Both the position numbers and the translations under genes were made by a program. This document shows positions 23,204 through 34,045 of a stretch of DNA of 64,000 nt, piece after piece (the first letter of the stretch is position 1; the number at the start of each line of letters is the position of its first letter). A model generated the notes under the pieces. The model was given only the letters and a program-made list of their open reading frames with translations, ran no database searches and had not been told where the DNA came from. This stretch comes from Cryptomeria japonica (taxonomy: Eukaryota; Streptophyta; Pinopsida; Cupressales; Cupressaceae). Where the stretch lies: assembly GCF_030272615.1 (NCBI RefSeq), contig NC_081413.1, forward strand, positions 608,692,209-608,756,208, written 5' to 3'.

Positions 23204-23267
23204 TTGCTAAGGGTGTGAGAGCCTTGTGGGCCCCCTTGCTAAGGGTGTGAGAGCCTTGTGGGCCCCC
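23204..23267 (+). repeat. Tandem duplication, two 32 bp units
   Basis: TTGCTAAGGGTGTGAGAGCC plus TTGTGGGCCCCC occurs at 23204 and again at 23236. It borders the GC-richer segment described next. Confidence 0.85.
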
Positions 23268-23319
23268 CACATTCCTTTTGATTATTTTAAAATTTGAGAT
23301 TTCTTATTTTTTGTTTTAA

Positions 23320-23490
23320 AAACCTTTGACAGCCATCAGGGACATCTGATTGTCCCCAAGACAGTTGAGGTGCATCCCTAGCTGTTTCAGGGATGCTTTA
23401 GCCCCATTGATGTCATCCCTGGGACACATTCCTGCTTACGGGGTAGCTGTGTGATGTCCCTGCTGTCCTGCTGTCCCAGGGATGTTGGTT
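23320..23490. repeat. GGGACA/TGTCCC-rich segment with 13 bp inverted repeat
   Basis: Multiple copies of GGGACA, TGTCCC, CATCCC and GGGATG in both orientations. CATCCCTGGGACA at 23414-23426 is the exact inverse of TGTCCCAGGGATG at 23472-23484, giving a stem with a 45-base loop. It is distinctly GC-richer than its surroundings. Clustered short inverted motifs of this kind occur in the subterminal regions of some DNA transposons, but no terminal repeats were identified. Confidence 0.55.
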
Positions 23491-24038
23491 GGGGGGCATG
23501 CTTATGTAACCCTGGATTAAAACTATATTGCAGGTTATTTATAGTTTATAGTTTATACTAAAGGTGTATTTTCATCCAGTAAATTATTATGAGCATCTAA
23601 AAAGTAAACTGTAGCATGCATTTGATCCACAATTTTCCTACTTCAATGAATCACACAACAAATATCTCCATGAATGTGGGAGAATTTTAATAAGTCCCCA
23701 TTTCATACCTTTTTTATATGACATCACCATCATTTGTACCTGACCAACTGCCTCCCTTGAATTGCCACTTAAAATTAGAGTGGTAAGCAAGTTTGTGTAT
23801 CTTCGCCCTAATTTAATGCCTTTTTACACATAAAGTTCTTGTCCATCTTGGTAACCACTTGAAAATGCTTTGAAAAAGTTGAAGTATGTGGTCTCCCCTT
23901 TTAATATTGTAATGAATCTTATATGGCCCAACCAACATTTTTCAAATTCACTGATTTGAAATGTGAAATTCAAATAAATAATGCTCCCTGTCAAATAGCT
24001 TCTTTTATGGGATCTACCATATTTGAAACATTGCCTTT

Positions 24039-24164
24039 ATATCTAAATCACTTCTATTTCTTAACATGAATACAATATAACTGTATGCCTATGAAAGCAT
24101 TATATCTAAATCACTTTGAATCCTTAACATAAATGGAAAATAACTGTATGCCTATGAAGGCATC
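24039..24164 (+). repeat. Tandem duplication, two 63 bp units
   Basis: Units beginning ATATCTAAATCACTT at 24039 and 24102, both ending in CTGTATGCCTATGAA plus GGCAT or AGCAT. They differ at several bases. Confidence 0.75.
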
Positions 24165-27100
24165 TATCTCATGACCTACATAATACATCGCTCTTTCTGA
24201 AGGGTAGCCCCCAACATGCTAAATATTTGGATAAGTGCCTACACAAAAATATTAAACACAGACCAAAGGATTTATTTTCAATAAAATGCTTTATGAGCAG
24301 CAGATTCAATACTCCAATTGCAATGTGAACATATTAAATACGGCAAAACCCAAGACTTGATTTTTTTCAATCCTAAAAATGACAAGATGCACAATAAACT
24401 TGATGGAAAAACAGGAAAAAGACACTTAACAAAAAAACAACAGGCATCAGTTTCCAATATAAATGGCCTTAGGTCCTCCACACATTACAACAATTTCCAC
24501 CTCTCAGTTCATCAAATTCAGCACAACTGCCAAATGCTGACTTTTCATACTTCATCTCTTTCATCAGAAGCACAAGTAATATGAAATTTTGATACCTTAT
24601 GTCGGAATAATAGAAGACCATACACAGAAACAAATTAACATAGAGGACATTAACCATAACCACAATGGCATTAACAAATTATGTGCACCAACGCCCATCA
24701 ATGCAAGAAAATTGATTGAATAAAATTAGAAATGCCACTGACATTTCAAATTATTATAACACTTTGCATTCTGCTTCTCTTGAATTGTTCTTCTTAATCA
24801 CATTTCAGGATGTGGACAGAATCCACCATCAGATAATTATTATCACCAACAATTTCATTTTTACACCTTGTAGAATGGATTCATATTTATTCATGTCCAT
24901 TTACTTGTACTTCCAGTGTTCAAATGAATCTATCATCTATTGCTCTTATGGAATCTAGAAAGGTGAGACTAATTTATACATTAAATCCCAACCCTAAGGA
25001 GAGAATTTTTCAAATTTGTGTTAGCTGTACTTTTAATACATCAAATATTTCAAAATCATTAAAACTTCTTATTCTGATACTTACTTAAGATTCCACATGC
25101 AACAGTTATATTATATATATTAGTGTCCCAGCCATTAAATCACTGACTTTGACTGCTCTTGTATTCTCCATAAAACCACTTCTCAATGGTTGCCAATATC
25201 TTCATTACTTGCATTTTTCTTGTGGATTTATCTTCATTATTTCTTGCATTTTACTGAAACATTCTTTTCTTTCTTGTGTTTTCTAACTTTTCTTGTGTAG
25301 ATCTTTTTTACTCGCTACTCTGGTTAGAACGAGATATAATCAGCTAGAATTCCTTTCATTCTGTTTTTCTAACTATGAGATGCCTGTGATTCCCCTTCTC
25401 TCGTGCAATATGCTTCTCAGCACAATGGAAAAAAGAACATAAAATCACAGAAGCTACTAGCCATTATAAATCATAAAGATCCTAAATGAAGAAAGGTCTG
25501 TTAATCCACCATTAACCTTCTTTGAAAGCTACATGTCTAGAAAGAACAACAGAAAAAATCCATTACAGAATTGTCATGAATCATAATTGCAGAAACTGTG
25601 ACTATGAAAAGAGGGAAACACGTCAATAAATTTGCTTTGCAATATAAACAATCCAACCAGATCCCCATAAATACAAAATATTGGACCAGAAAAACGTTCT
25701 AGATGGTGCTGACCTGAATGTTAAAAAATTAACAACATTTCAAAAAAATGGACAAAACATTTATTTCCTTTCCATACACGAGTAACATGAAAGGATAGAT
25801 GTTATATCCCATTTGATAAGCAAATGAATTATGGTAATGGCTGCTGCCCTGGAAGCCTACATATCAATATAGTTCTGGCACCACAACCTATATCTGGATG
25901 TCTTGGCAGCCCTAGGTTCATATAATTTTTGTAACCATTAGAGCAGTTTTATAACCACTGGTTTTACTTTTGTCCATGGTAGTTTCCACACACACAGTGT
26001 TTTTTGTCCCAATAACATACAGGGAGGAAGCAATCTAGGGACATTTAAGATTTTGACTTTACATTCTGAACTCCTGTAAAAGTGCCATATTCCACCAAGT
26101 TTCTGGGATGGGGTCAGCAATGGACAGTATGACAAATTTCATGATGAAACATATTAACATTATTATTTATCCTTGCTGCACCTCTTCATCATTAATTTGT
26201 CTACAATCATCAGGATGAAGTATGAACATCCCAATGTTCAACTGGAATCTGTCAATCCAGAAGTAGCAAGGCACTATGAACTGCAACTAACTTTTCCACT
26301 CACCTGGAGGTAAGAATATTCCTCTTGACCAAGTGAATGAAGTTGTATGTCAACCAATTCCTCTATATGATAGAGAAACTAGCGACCTACGAGAGTAGCC
26401 GAGTGACAAGCATCCTCAACTCTATTATATCCTTCACATGTCACGTCCACCATCCAATGAGATTATTTAAACAAGAATAGCCACTATCTGTTCTAGCCCT
26501 AATTGGTAAATCTCAAACCCCAGATATTGACAAATGCAATCCATCATGTACCTTCACCACTGAAAATCTTCCCAACAACTTTCATAAACCCTTAATTGAC
26601 TTCATCATCAAGTGAAACTTCCACAATTGTAAGCAAATACCCCTTGTGGTTAAGAGCATAGGTTGTCATATGAAATTGGGTGTTCCATCTCCATCTCCAT
26701 CTCACAATTCCCCTATGCTACCCAAAAATTCCAATCCAAGCACCTTATTATGAAGTGCTTGCTTCATCTAACCAAACATGATATCAAATGCCTCAAAATC
26801 CTTTGAAGTCTAAGAGAGTTTGTTTCAGCATTACATAATTACCACCAAAGAAGGTGGGATGATAAAGCAATACAAGAAAAATTAAAAATTGGAAAAGAAA
26901 AAGAACTTAAAGGTGAATCTTCAACTTTTTTGAAATTAAAATCAAAGGTAAAAATAAAAATTAGACGAATAAAATTGGAAATTGCAACATATAAAAAATT
27001 ACAAAGATTCTTGATTTCTTACCAGACAATGGACACATTGAAGGGTTTGTTTTTGCTTTCAAATTTCATGGCAATATGTACCTTGGCTTCAGAAGGCATG

Positions 27101-28642
27101 TTGAACAAGTGAGAGAAAATGGCAGAAAAATGCAGGTTTCAGGTACCTGTGTGAAACCGCCAATTCACAATAGGCAGTGGTTTTGTAATCACCTTGGCAC
27201 TTCCATCAGCAGAAGCAGCAGTTTTGTACAGGCCAATGCCGCACTTTAATTATCACCCATGACAAGCAGTGGTTTCATGATTGTCCCTAACGAAAATGGG
27301 CAGTTTTAATTACACCTTCCATAACAGTCCTAGTATGTCCCAAATGCTTTCAACTTCAAGTGACTTCCAACCTTATGGGTCTGTATGGAGGTGTTAATCT
27401 TTAAATTATGCTCATAAATGTGGGACTGTGGAGTGAATTCAAGCGGCTTATAGTGAGCAAGTAGAGTACATGGGTTAATCAGAATTGTAAGGTTGTAATG
27501 CCACTGAAGTTCAAGGATTCAAGTGGGTAATTGGCTCATCACATTTTGCAGGAGGTTTCTCCTACACGAGTTTCTCCGAGGTAAATTCCTTGGATTCATT
27601 TTGTGGTGATTGTTTGGCTCTTATTTTCATTTACAAGTTCAGGTTTTCAACTATTTCAAAATGTAACAGTGTCTATTTCCAAGTATAATCCATCGTTGAT
27701 AAGCTATCTATCATGGTAACTGAGCAGTTCTTTCCTTGTGCTTTTGTTGTGTGATTTTACTGATTCATGCCCACAAGAAGATCAAATGGAATAAGCTGAC
27801 TACCTTTGCAAAAAGGTGTTGAATCTCTTCAGTAAGAGAAACAACTAGAAAGATGGAAGTTGACACTGCAAGCTTATCTTAGTCAATGGAACTATGAAGG
27901 ACCTATTAAAGACTCTCGTGGAAAAGTTTGTTCTTTAGAAGGCACCAAGAGCAGGGGAAAAGCCCACTGCAATGGAGAAGAAGGGTTTTCATTTGGTGTA
28001 TTCCAAACAAACTTCCATTCTGTTACTCCCGTATTCCGCATTTGTTTCCCCTATGTTTGTTTTATTCCCTTGCGGACTTTTTATTGTTTTGAAAGTTTCC
28101 CACGGTTGTAGTCAAAATCGTCTTTGTCTTTCGGCCCCATTTTGTAAGTCATGTAATTGAAAGTCGAACCTTTTCTTCGTTGAACCAATCTGTTAAGTTT
28201 AGAGGTTCATAGGTACATTGGTTCAATGAGGTCATTAGTCGGTCAAGTTTGTTTGGGGTCTGAATGTCTTAGTCCTTTGTGCTGTCCAATTGAACCTTGA
28301 ACTAGTGAACCTTTATGGTTCAACAGTTCAGCGGTTCCATGGTTCGATGTATTCAGCCGCTAGGCTCAAAGATCAAGCAAGACGTGATGTAAGAAGATGG
28401 GCATCATTGTTCCGCGAAGGAACATTCCGAGCACTTGAAGCGCTTTTCTAAGCAGGCAGTAACTTTTCAAAATGGAAAGTAATCATTAATTTGATAGGTA
28501 ATTTCACGAAGTGATGTGTAATTAATGCATGCGTCATGAATTGTCTTTTCAAAGTTATCTCGCACACATAAGTAGTATGGGGATTGTGTCTCCGAATTTC
28601 ATGCTAATCATATCAAAGTACTTTAAAACTTGTTTGAAAAGC
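24165..28642. other. Gene-free part of the giant intron
   Basis: No coding sequence recognised on either strand. Around 27540-27600 (GGAGGTTTCTCCTACACGAG) and 28160-28380 (several GGTTC/GTTCA words) the sequence resembles LTR or leader regions, without definable borders. The open frames at 27860-28160 are unsupported. Confidence 0.4.
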
Positions 28643-28647
28643 CAAAT
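28643..28647 (+). repeat. Target-site duplication, left (CAAAT)
   Basis: CAAAT directly before the first base of the 5' LTR, repeated at 33838-33842 directly after the 3' LTR. Five bases is the usual copia length. Confidence 0.9.
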
Positions 28648-28855
28648 TAATAGAATATTAAAATATGTTAATTTTAGTATTAATGCTCATTCAGTGTACA
28701 TTCTTTTTTAGAAAGATTGTCTTCGATCTTCTCAGCAGTTTCTTTTTAGAAACTTGCTATTCTTGTAAATAGCTTGTATTATTTATGAGCGTTTTGCTCA
28801 TTCTAATCATTATATCAATTCTTTGAAATCCATTGCGTGTTTTCGCACTGTATTA
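28648..28855 (+). repeat. 5' LTR of the copia element (208 bp)
   Basis: Starts TAATAGAATATT and ends CGCACTGTATTA. Its termini form a 5 bp inverted repeat TAATA...TATTA instead of the common TG...CA. The borders are fixed independently by the target duplication on the left and the primer site on the right. TTGTAAATAGCTTGTATTAT in the second half may include the TATA/poly(A) region. Confidence 0.95.
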
Positions 28856-28868
28856 TGGTATCAGAGCT
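28856..28868 (+). promoter_or_regulatory. Primer binding site (initiator Met tRNA)
   Basis: TGGTATCAGAGCT begins with no gap after the 5' LTR. It is the classic complement of the 3' end of plant initiator methionine tRNA used to prime minus-strand DNA synthesis. Confidence 0.95.
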
Positions 28869-29552
28869 ACAGGAATTTTTTCGAAAATTTTTTAATCCTA
28901 ATTTCCAATTAGTGGAAATTTTCGAAATTATTTTCAAAGTTTTTTTTTTTTTTTTTGTGGCTTCTGGGCGGGATCGTCGTTTTTTTTTGGCGTCGTGTTT
29001 TACCGCGCGAGCTGCAGGATTGTCGCGTTTTTTCGCAACCTGTGTTCGTCCTCAGTTCGTGGTTCGTGGTTCGTGGTTTCCAGCGCTGCGATCTGTTTCC
29101 GGCGTCGTCCACCCTCAACCTCTTCTCGCGACCTGCAGCAGCGCCTATGTTCGTGACCTGTTCGGCGATCAGCAACCCGCGAGCTCTGTGATCTGTTCGC
29201 GTCGCGATCTGAACACGTCTGCAGGCTTCGGCCTTTGTCACCTCCGCGGCGCCACCTGCAACTCGTTTTTTCTGCGTCATTTTCTGTCTGCAAATAATGG
29301 CGCTGACCTCTGCAAACTTCGTGTAAAGTTTTTATCTCCAGTTTTTGCCGAAGTTCAGTTTTTCTTGCAGATTCGTGGTGGGTTTTTCAAATCCTCATCT
29401 GGGTGGTTGTCCAATTTTTCTGGGTGCCTCGATTTTCGAGCCCGCAAATCCAGATTCTGACAGGAGAATCCTTCTGGGTTTTTTGCACACTTTTCTGGGT
29501 TGTTGTTGGTTTTTTCTGGGTCAGCCAGAAATTTTTCTTGGGAAACGTGCAA
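28869..29552 (+). other. Untranslated leader of the copia element
   Basis: 684 bp between the primer site and the gag start. It is strikingly richer in G and C and in CpG than its neighbourhood (around 28980-29270), with a T run at 28941. Open frames here overlap in several frames and lack known domains, so I treat it as leader. It should contain dimerisation and packaging signals; none is identified. Confidence 0.6.
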
Positions 29553-30260
29553 ATGGCTTCTCTCACCAATCTGATGTTAGAAGGCAGTCAACGCTTTAAT
29601 GGTCACAACTACAACATCTGGAAACAGCGTATGTTGACCATTTTTGAATATAGGCGTCTTGACCAGCTTGTTTTGGGCAAAGAACTCGGTCCTGGTACAC
29701 CTGGTGCAGATCAAGATAAGTTTGATGAACGCAATCGGGAGGCAGTCATGCTTCTCAAACTCTCAGTAACTGATGATCAGTTACCGCAGATTCCTTCCGG
29801 CAAGACAGCTTCTGACATCTGGAAGCATCTGAAGGAATTGCATGAGACATCCGACAAGAGCCGAGCATTCTTTCTGAAGAATCAGTTGTTCTCCATTATG
29901 ATGGACGAACGTATGTCCTTACAGGAGCACCTCACGAGGATTAAGGACATTCGAGATCAACTCGAAGCTATTGGTCGGACTATGGAGGAAGAAGACATGG
30001 TTGTAATCACTTTAAAAAGTCTTCCGAAATCGTATGAACACTTCATTGAAACCCTCAATATTACTTCCACTAATGTTGATCTGAAGTTTTCAGAACTGTG
30101 CACCAAACTTCTACAGCAGGATCGCTGGAAACAGCAATTTGGTAGTAGTACTACATCAGCCTCCTCGGAAAATGCCTTCACAGCTCAATCCTTTCAGAAG
30201 GATAAAGGCAAATTTCAGTCCTCTCAGTCTTCTCAGCAGAAAGGCTCTTCTCAGACATAG
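29553..30260 (+). CDS. Copia gag region
   Basis: The start is chosen at the ATG giving MASLTNLMLEGSQRFNGHNY, since copia gags usually begin with a short stretch before an F-x-G-x-N-Y-x-x-W motif, here FNGHNYNIW. The protein continues as a UBN2-type gag (DIWKHLKELHETSDKSRAFF, LTRIKDIRDQLEAIGR, LKSLPKSYEHFIETL) and a glutamine/serine-rich linker. It stops at TAG 30258-30260 after SSQT, just before the zinc knuckle, where relatives read through. The gene forms the virus-like particle core. With this stop the copy makes gag alone unless TAG is suppressed. Confidence 0.93.
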   Translation: MASLTNLMLEGSQRFNGHNYNIWKQRMLTIFEYRRLDQLVLGKELGPGTPGADQDKFDERNREAVMLLKLSVTDDQLPQIPSGKTASDIWKHLKELHETSDKSRAFFLKNQLFSIMMDERMSLQEHLTRIKDIRDQLEAIGRTMEEEDMVVITLKSLPKSYEHFIETLNITSTNVDLKFSELCTKLLQQDRWKQQFGSSTTSASSENAFTAQSFQKDKGKFQSSQSSQQKGSSQT

Positions 30261-30281
30261 GATGGAGCTAAGAAGAAAAAT

Positions 30282-32828
30282 GTGCAGTGCAATTACTGTC
30301 ACAAGTACGGCCATATGAAGAAAGATTGCCGTCAGAGGCTCGCTTCTGAACAAAAGAAGCAAGGAGGATCACACCAGAAGGCGCATGTTGCGGAACATTC
30401 CGAGCAGAAGGAGTCCGCCTTTTATGCTTTTATGGCTAAGAGGTCTTCAGATCATGCCAGGTCTTCTGCTTGGTACATCGACTCTGGTGCATCACGTCAC
30501 TTTTCTCATCGGCGTGACTGGTTTACAGACTTCTCACCTTTCAGTGATTCCGTTGTATTTGGCGGAGGTGAGGAGTATACAGTTGTTGGCAGAGGCACTG
30601 TTCAGATACAGTCTGGTGGCAGGACTCTCCTTTTTCTGAATGTGTATTATGTTCCTGGAATGGAACTTAATCTGCTCTCTGTCAGCCAGATTATGAGGAA
30701 TTCTCCTCAACTAGATGTGGTGTTCAGTGCTCACAAGTGCTCCATCATTGATCGGGAGACTCGTCTTACTGTTGCTGTTGGTCTAGAGGATCATGGCCTA
30801 TATAGGCTCCTTGACACTGGTGATTCTCCTGAAGTGGCTCTGGCAGCTCGTGTTTCTCCTCTTAGCACTTTGTGGCATCAGAGATATGGACATCTCAACA
30901 TTCAGTATCTCTCTCAGCTGTCTCGGGAGGGACTTGTTTCAAGGTTACCTGATATTCAGACTCAGCATCTTGGAGTATGCGGCGCCTGTCAAGCTGGCAA
31001 ACAGCATCGGACTTCATTTTCACATGGAAAGTCTTGGCGCGCATCTAAGGTACTTCAACTACTTCATGCTGATATTTGTGGTCCTATGAATACATCTTCT
31101 GTTACTGGTTGCAAATATTTTTTGCTTATTGTAGATGATTTTAGTAGAAAGATGTGGGTGTACTTTCTTAAACATAAATCAGATGTATTTAGTATCTTTC
31201 AGAAGTTTAAGTCCTTTGTTGAAAAAGAGTCTGGACAAAGTATCATTACTCTTAGGACCGATAACAGGGGGGAATTTTGTTCTTCTGCATTCTCCAACTT
31301 CTGTGATACCCATGGCATCAAATGCCAGTTGACTACACCCTACACTCCTCAGCAAAACAGTGTTGTCGAGCGTCGCAATCGTACGGTTGTTGAGATGGCT
31401 CGTTCTATGTTACAACACCGGAGTGTTCCGAATAAGTATTGGGCTGAAGCAGTATTTACTGCTGTCTACCTTCTTAACCGCTCTCCTACTCAGGCTGTTA
31501 AGGGGAAGACTCCAGAAGAGGTTTGGTCTGGTCGGAAGCCTCAGATCAGCCACCTGAAGGTTTTTGGCTCTGTTGCCTATGTTTGGATTCCAGATGCTAA
31601 GCGCTCCAAGTTGGATTCCAAAAGTCAGAAACTCATGATGACAGGATACAATGATCACCATAAGGCCTACAGACTGATAGATATAGACACTGAACGTCTT
31701 ATCTTCAGTCGTGATGTTGTATTTGATGAAGACAGAGGGTTCTTTCAGTCCCCTTCTTCTGAGCAGAATTCTGAGGATCAGCCTCACCGTGTTCTTATCC
31801 CATTAGGTTCGCCTGATGGGAGGGATGATGCAGAATCTATTTTCGATGATGCACTACCTGAGTTCCCTCCGGAGAATAATCCTCCTCTTGCTGCTCCTGT
31901 TCCTGATCTTGAGCCTCTTCCAGCTCCTCCAGATGTTAGCACTTCTACTCTCCGGCCTAAATGGTGGGCCAAGACTATTGGTGATCTCAGGGATATTGAG
32001 CTCATTGAGGGTAGAACCTCCCGTAATAAGAGCAAACAACAGCATACAGTCAATTTTGCTCTCATGGCTAACATACACAGTGTTTTTGAACCTCAGACAT
32101 ATTCAGAGGCTAAAGGTATACCTGAGTGGGAACAGGCTATGGAAGCTGAGTTCCAGAGTCTTCAGAAGAATCACACTTGGGCCCTTTCTGATCTTCCTTC
32201 AGGGAAGAAGCCCATTAGCTGCAAATGGGTGTACAAAGTAAAATATAAAGTTGATGGAACCCTAGACAAGTATAAGGCTCGTCTTGTTGCTCGTGGGTTC
32301 TCACAGAAAGAAGGCATTGACTATGAGGAGACTTTTGCTCCTACAGCCAAAATGAGTACCATACGGCTCGTTCTCGCCTTGGCAGCCCAGTTCAATTGGA
32401 AAGTCCATCAGATGGACGTAAAGAGTGCCTTTTTGAATGGTGACTTACAGGAAGAAGTCTACATGACACAACCCCTAGGATTCAAGGTTGCTGGTCAAGA
32501 ACAGAAGGTCTGTAGACTAGTCAAAGCACTCTATGGTCTGAAACAACCTCCTCGGGCTTGGTACATGAAAATTGATAAGTACCTGACAGATCATGGCTTT
32601 CAGCGGAGTCCATCTGATGCAAACCTGTATATCAAGCATACTAGTAATGATATTCTGTTTGTAGTTGTCTATGTGGATGACTTAATCATTACTGGCAGTT
32701 CAGCACATTTGATCACTGGGATCAAACAGGATTTGTGCCGCACTTTTGATATGACAGATTTGGGACTTCTACATTACTGCTTAGGAGTTGAAGTTTGGCA
32801 GACTGAGACCAGTATCTTTCTCTCTTAG
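30282..32828 (+). CDS. Copia pol region (zinc knuckle, protease, integrase, RT)
   Basis: Same frame as gag, 21 bases after its stop. The listed start is the first ATG after the stop and is a boundary of convenience. Counted from it: CCHC knuckle C3-C6-H11-C16; protease active site D67-S-G; LWHQRYGHLN pre-integrase motif; integrase acids D264, D327 and E363, the last two spaced by 35 as in DD35E, with TDNRGEF where relatives usually have DNGGEF; RT with WVYKVKYK, QMDVKSAFLNG and YVDD at 798-801 (last D of the pair at 800). It ends at TAG 32826-32828 where relatives read FLSQSKY. The stop removes RNase H from a full product. Confidence 0.95.
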   Translation: MQCNYCHKYGHMKKDCRQRLASEQKKQGGSHQKAHVAEHSEQKESAFYAFMAKRSSDHARSSAWYIDSGASRHFSHRRDWFTDFSPFSDSVVFGGGEEYTVVGRGTVQIQSGGRTLLFLNVYYVPGMELNLLSVSQIMRNSPQLDVVFSAHKCSIIDRETRLTVAVGLEDHGLYRLLDTGDSPEVALAARVSPLSTLWHQRYGHLNIQYLSQLSREGLVSRLPDIQTQHLGVCGACQAGKQHRTSFSHGKSWRASKVLQLLHADICGPMNTSSVTGCKYFLLIVDDFSRKMWVYFLKHKSDVFSIFQKFKSFVEKESGQSIITLRTDNRGEFCSSAFSNFCDTHGIKCQLTTPYTPQQNSVVERRNRTVVEMARSMLQHRSVPNKYWAEAVFTAVYLLNRSPTQAVKGKTPEEVWSGRKPQISHLKVFGSVAYVWIPDAKRSKLDSKSQKLMMTGYNDHHKAYRLIDIDTERLIFSRDVVFDEDRGFFQSPSSEQNSEDQPHRVLIPLGSPDGRDDAESIFDDALPEFPPENNPPLAAPVPDLEPLPAPPDVSTSTLRPKWWAKTIGDLRDIELIEGRTSRNKSKQQHTVNFALMANIHSVFEPQTYSEAKGIPEWEQAMEAEFQSLQKNHTWALSDLPSGKKPISCKWVYKVKYKVDGTLDKYKARLVARGFSQKEGIDYEETFAPTAKMSTIRLVLALAAQFNWKVHQMDVKSAFLNGDLQEEVYMTQPLGFKVAGQEQKVCRLVKALYGLKQPPRAWYMKIDKYLTDHGFQRSPSDANLYIKHTSNDILFVVVYVDDLIITGSSAHLITGIKQDLCRTFDMTDLGLLHYCLGVEVWQTETSIFLS

Positions 32829-33632
32829 TCCAAGTATGCCAGAGGTCTTGTGGACAGGTTCAGAATGCAGGATTGCAAACCTGCCTCTACTCCTATGGAA
32901 CCCGGGCTCAAACTTTCAGCTCAGTCATCCTCACCAGTTGTGGATGAATCTCTGTTCAGGCAACTAGTGGGCAGTCTCATCTATCTTACTGCTACTAGAC
33001 CTGACATCAGTTTTGCAGTGAGCTACATTTCACGCTTCATGACAGCTCCCAAGGCTGATCATTGGTTAGCAGCGAAGCGTGTGCTGCGTTATGTGAGTGG
33101 CACTTCTGATTATGGACTTCTGTATACTCGGAGTTCTGATCCTATACTCAGTGGTTACACAGATTCTGACTGGGCAGGTTCGGTTGATGACCGTAAGTCT
33201 ACAGCAGGGTATGTGTTTAGTTTGGGATCTGGTGCTGTCACATGGACTAGTAAGAAGCAGCAGGCAGTGGCTCTCTCCTCGACAGAAGCAGAGTATTGGG
33301 GAGCAGTTAAGGCATCTTGTGAGGCGGTTTGGCTTCGGCGAATGCTTGCGGATATGCATGTCTCCCAAGCAGGTCCTACTCCCTTGTTCTGTGATAATCA
33401 GGGAGTGCTCAAACTCGCCAAGAATCCAGTCTTCCATGAAAGAACCAAGCATGTGGAAACGCATTGTCACTATATTCGACAGCTGGTTGAAGACGGATCC
33501 ATCCAGTTGCTGTATGTTCCTACCTCGGAGCAGCCAGCAGACATTTTCACCAAGCCCCTTGGTCCTGATAAATTTGTAAAATTCAGGGGGTCTATAGGTG
33601 TAGTTAATAGATTGAGCATTAAGGGAGGGTAA
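32829..33632 (+). pseudogene. Copia RNase H region, cut off by an in-frame TAG
   Basis: Continues the pol frame after the TAG at 32826. It shows SKYARGLVDRFRMQDCKPAS, VGSLIYLTATRPDISFAVSY, then RNase H motifs TDSDWAGSVDDRKSTAGYVF, SSTEAEY and CDNQGVLKLAKNPVFHERTK, ending at TAA 33630-33632, whose bases are the first three of the 3' LTR. The only lesion seen is the upstream TAG; the first in-part ATG is at 32850. Confidence 0.93.
33621..33629 (+). promoter_or_regulatory. Polypurine tract
   Basis: AAGGGAGGG abuts the first base of the 3' LTR. It primes plus-strand synthesis in LTR elements. The same tract precedes the LTR of the related broken copy at 60499-60507. Confidence 0.92.
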
Positions 33633-33837
33633 TAGAATATTAAAATATGTTAATTTTAGTATTAATGCTCATTCAGTGTACATTCTTTTTTAGAAAGATT
33701 GTCTTCGATCTTCTCAGCAGTTTCTTTTTAGAAACTTGCTATTCTTGTAAATAGCTTGTATTATTTATGAGCGTTTTGCTCATTCTAATCATTAAATCAA
33801 TTCTTTGAAATCCATTGCGTGTTTTCGCACTGTATTA
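33630..33837 (+). repeat. 3' LTR of the copia element (208 bp)
   Basis: Identical to the 5' LTR by eye except for one T-to-A difference near the end. Same TAATA...TATTA termini. Confidence 0.96.
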
Positions 33838-33842
33838 CAAAT
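33838..33842 (+). repeat. Target-site duplication, right (CAAAT)
   Basis: Matches the five bases before the 5' LTR, so the pre-insertion sequence read GCCAAATTAGAAAAC. Confidence 0.9.
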
Positions 33843-34045
33843 TAGAAAACAAACAATTTAGTGAAGGAAAGGTAATTCTCTGCTTCTCAAGCTCGGAAGC
33901 AGCGCAGGTTATGACAGGTGAGTTCAGTCTTGGCCATTTCTTTCATTTCACATATAGAAAAGAAGATTTCTTCAATTTCTTGTTGTGGTGGTTTTGGGTT
34001 TATTTGTTTGCCATAGTTTAGTCTTGAAGTGGCTGAATTGTCAAA

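Larger units (their letters stand above)
28648..33837 (+). mobile_element. Nearly intact Ty1/copia LTR retrotransposon
   Basis: The element is 5,190 bp, with 208 bp LTRs differing at one position (T at 5', A at 3' in ATCATTATATC/ATCATTAAATC), 5 bp CAAAT target duplications, an initiator-Met tRNA primer site right after the 5' LTR and a purine tract right before the 3' LTR. A single frame from 29553 to 33632 encodes gag, protease, integrase, reverse transcriptase and RNase H in copia order, broken by two in-frame TAG codons at 30258 and 32826. LTR near-identity indicates recent insertion. It lies antisense to the host gene in its largest intron. Confidence 0.97.

Noticed and set aside
29000-29293. 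Overlapping open frames on both strands in the copia leader
   Set aside because: They arise from a GC-rich, stop-poor leader, lack domains and conflict with each other; the gag start at 29553 explains the coding region.
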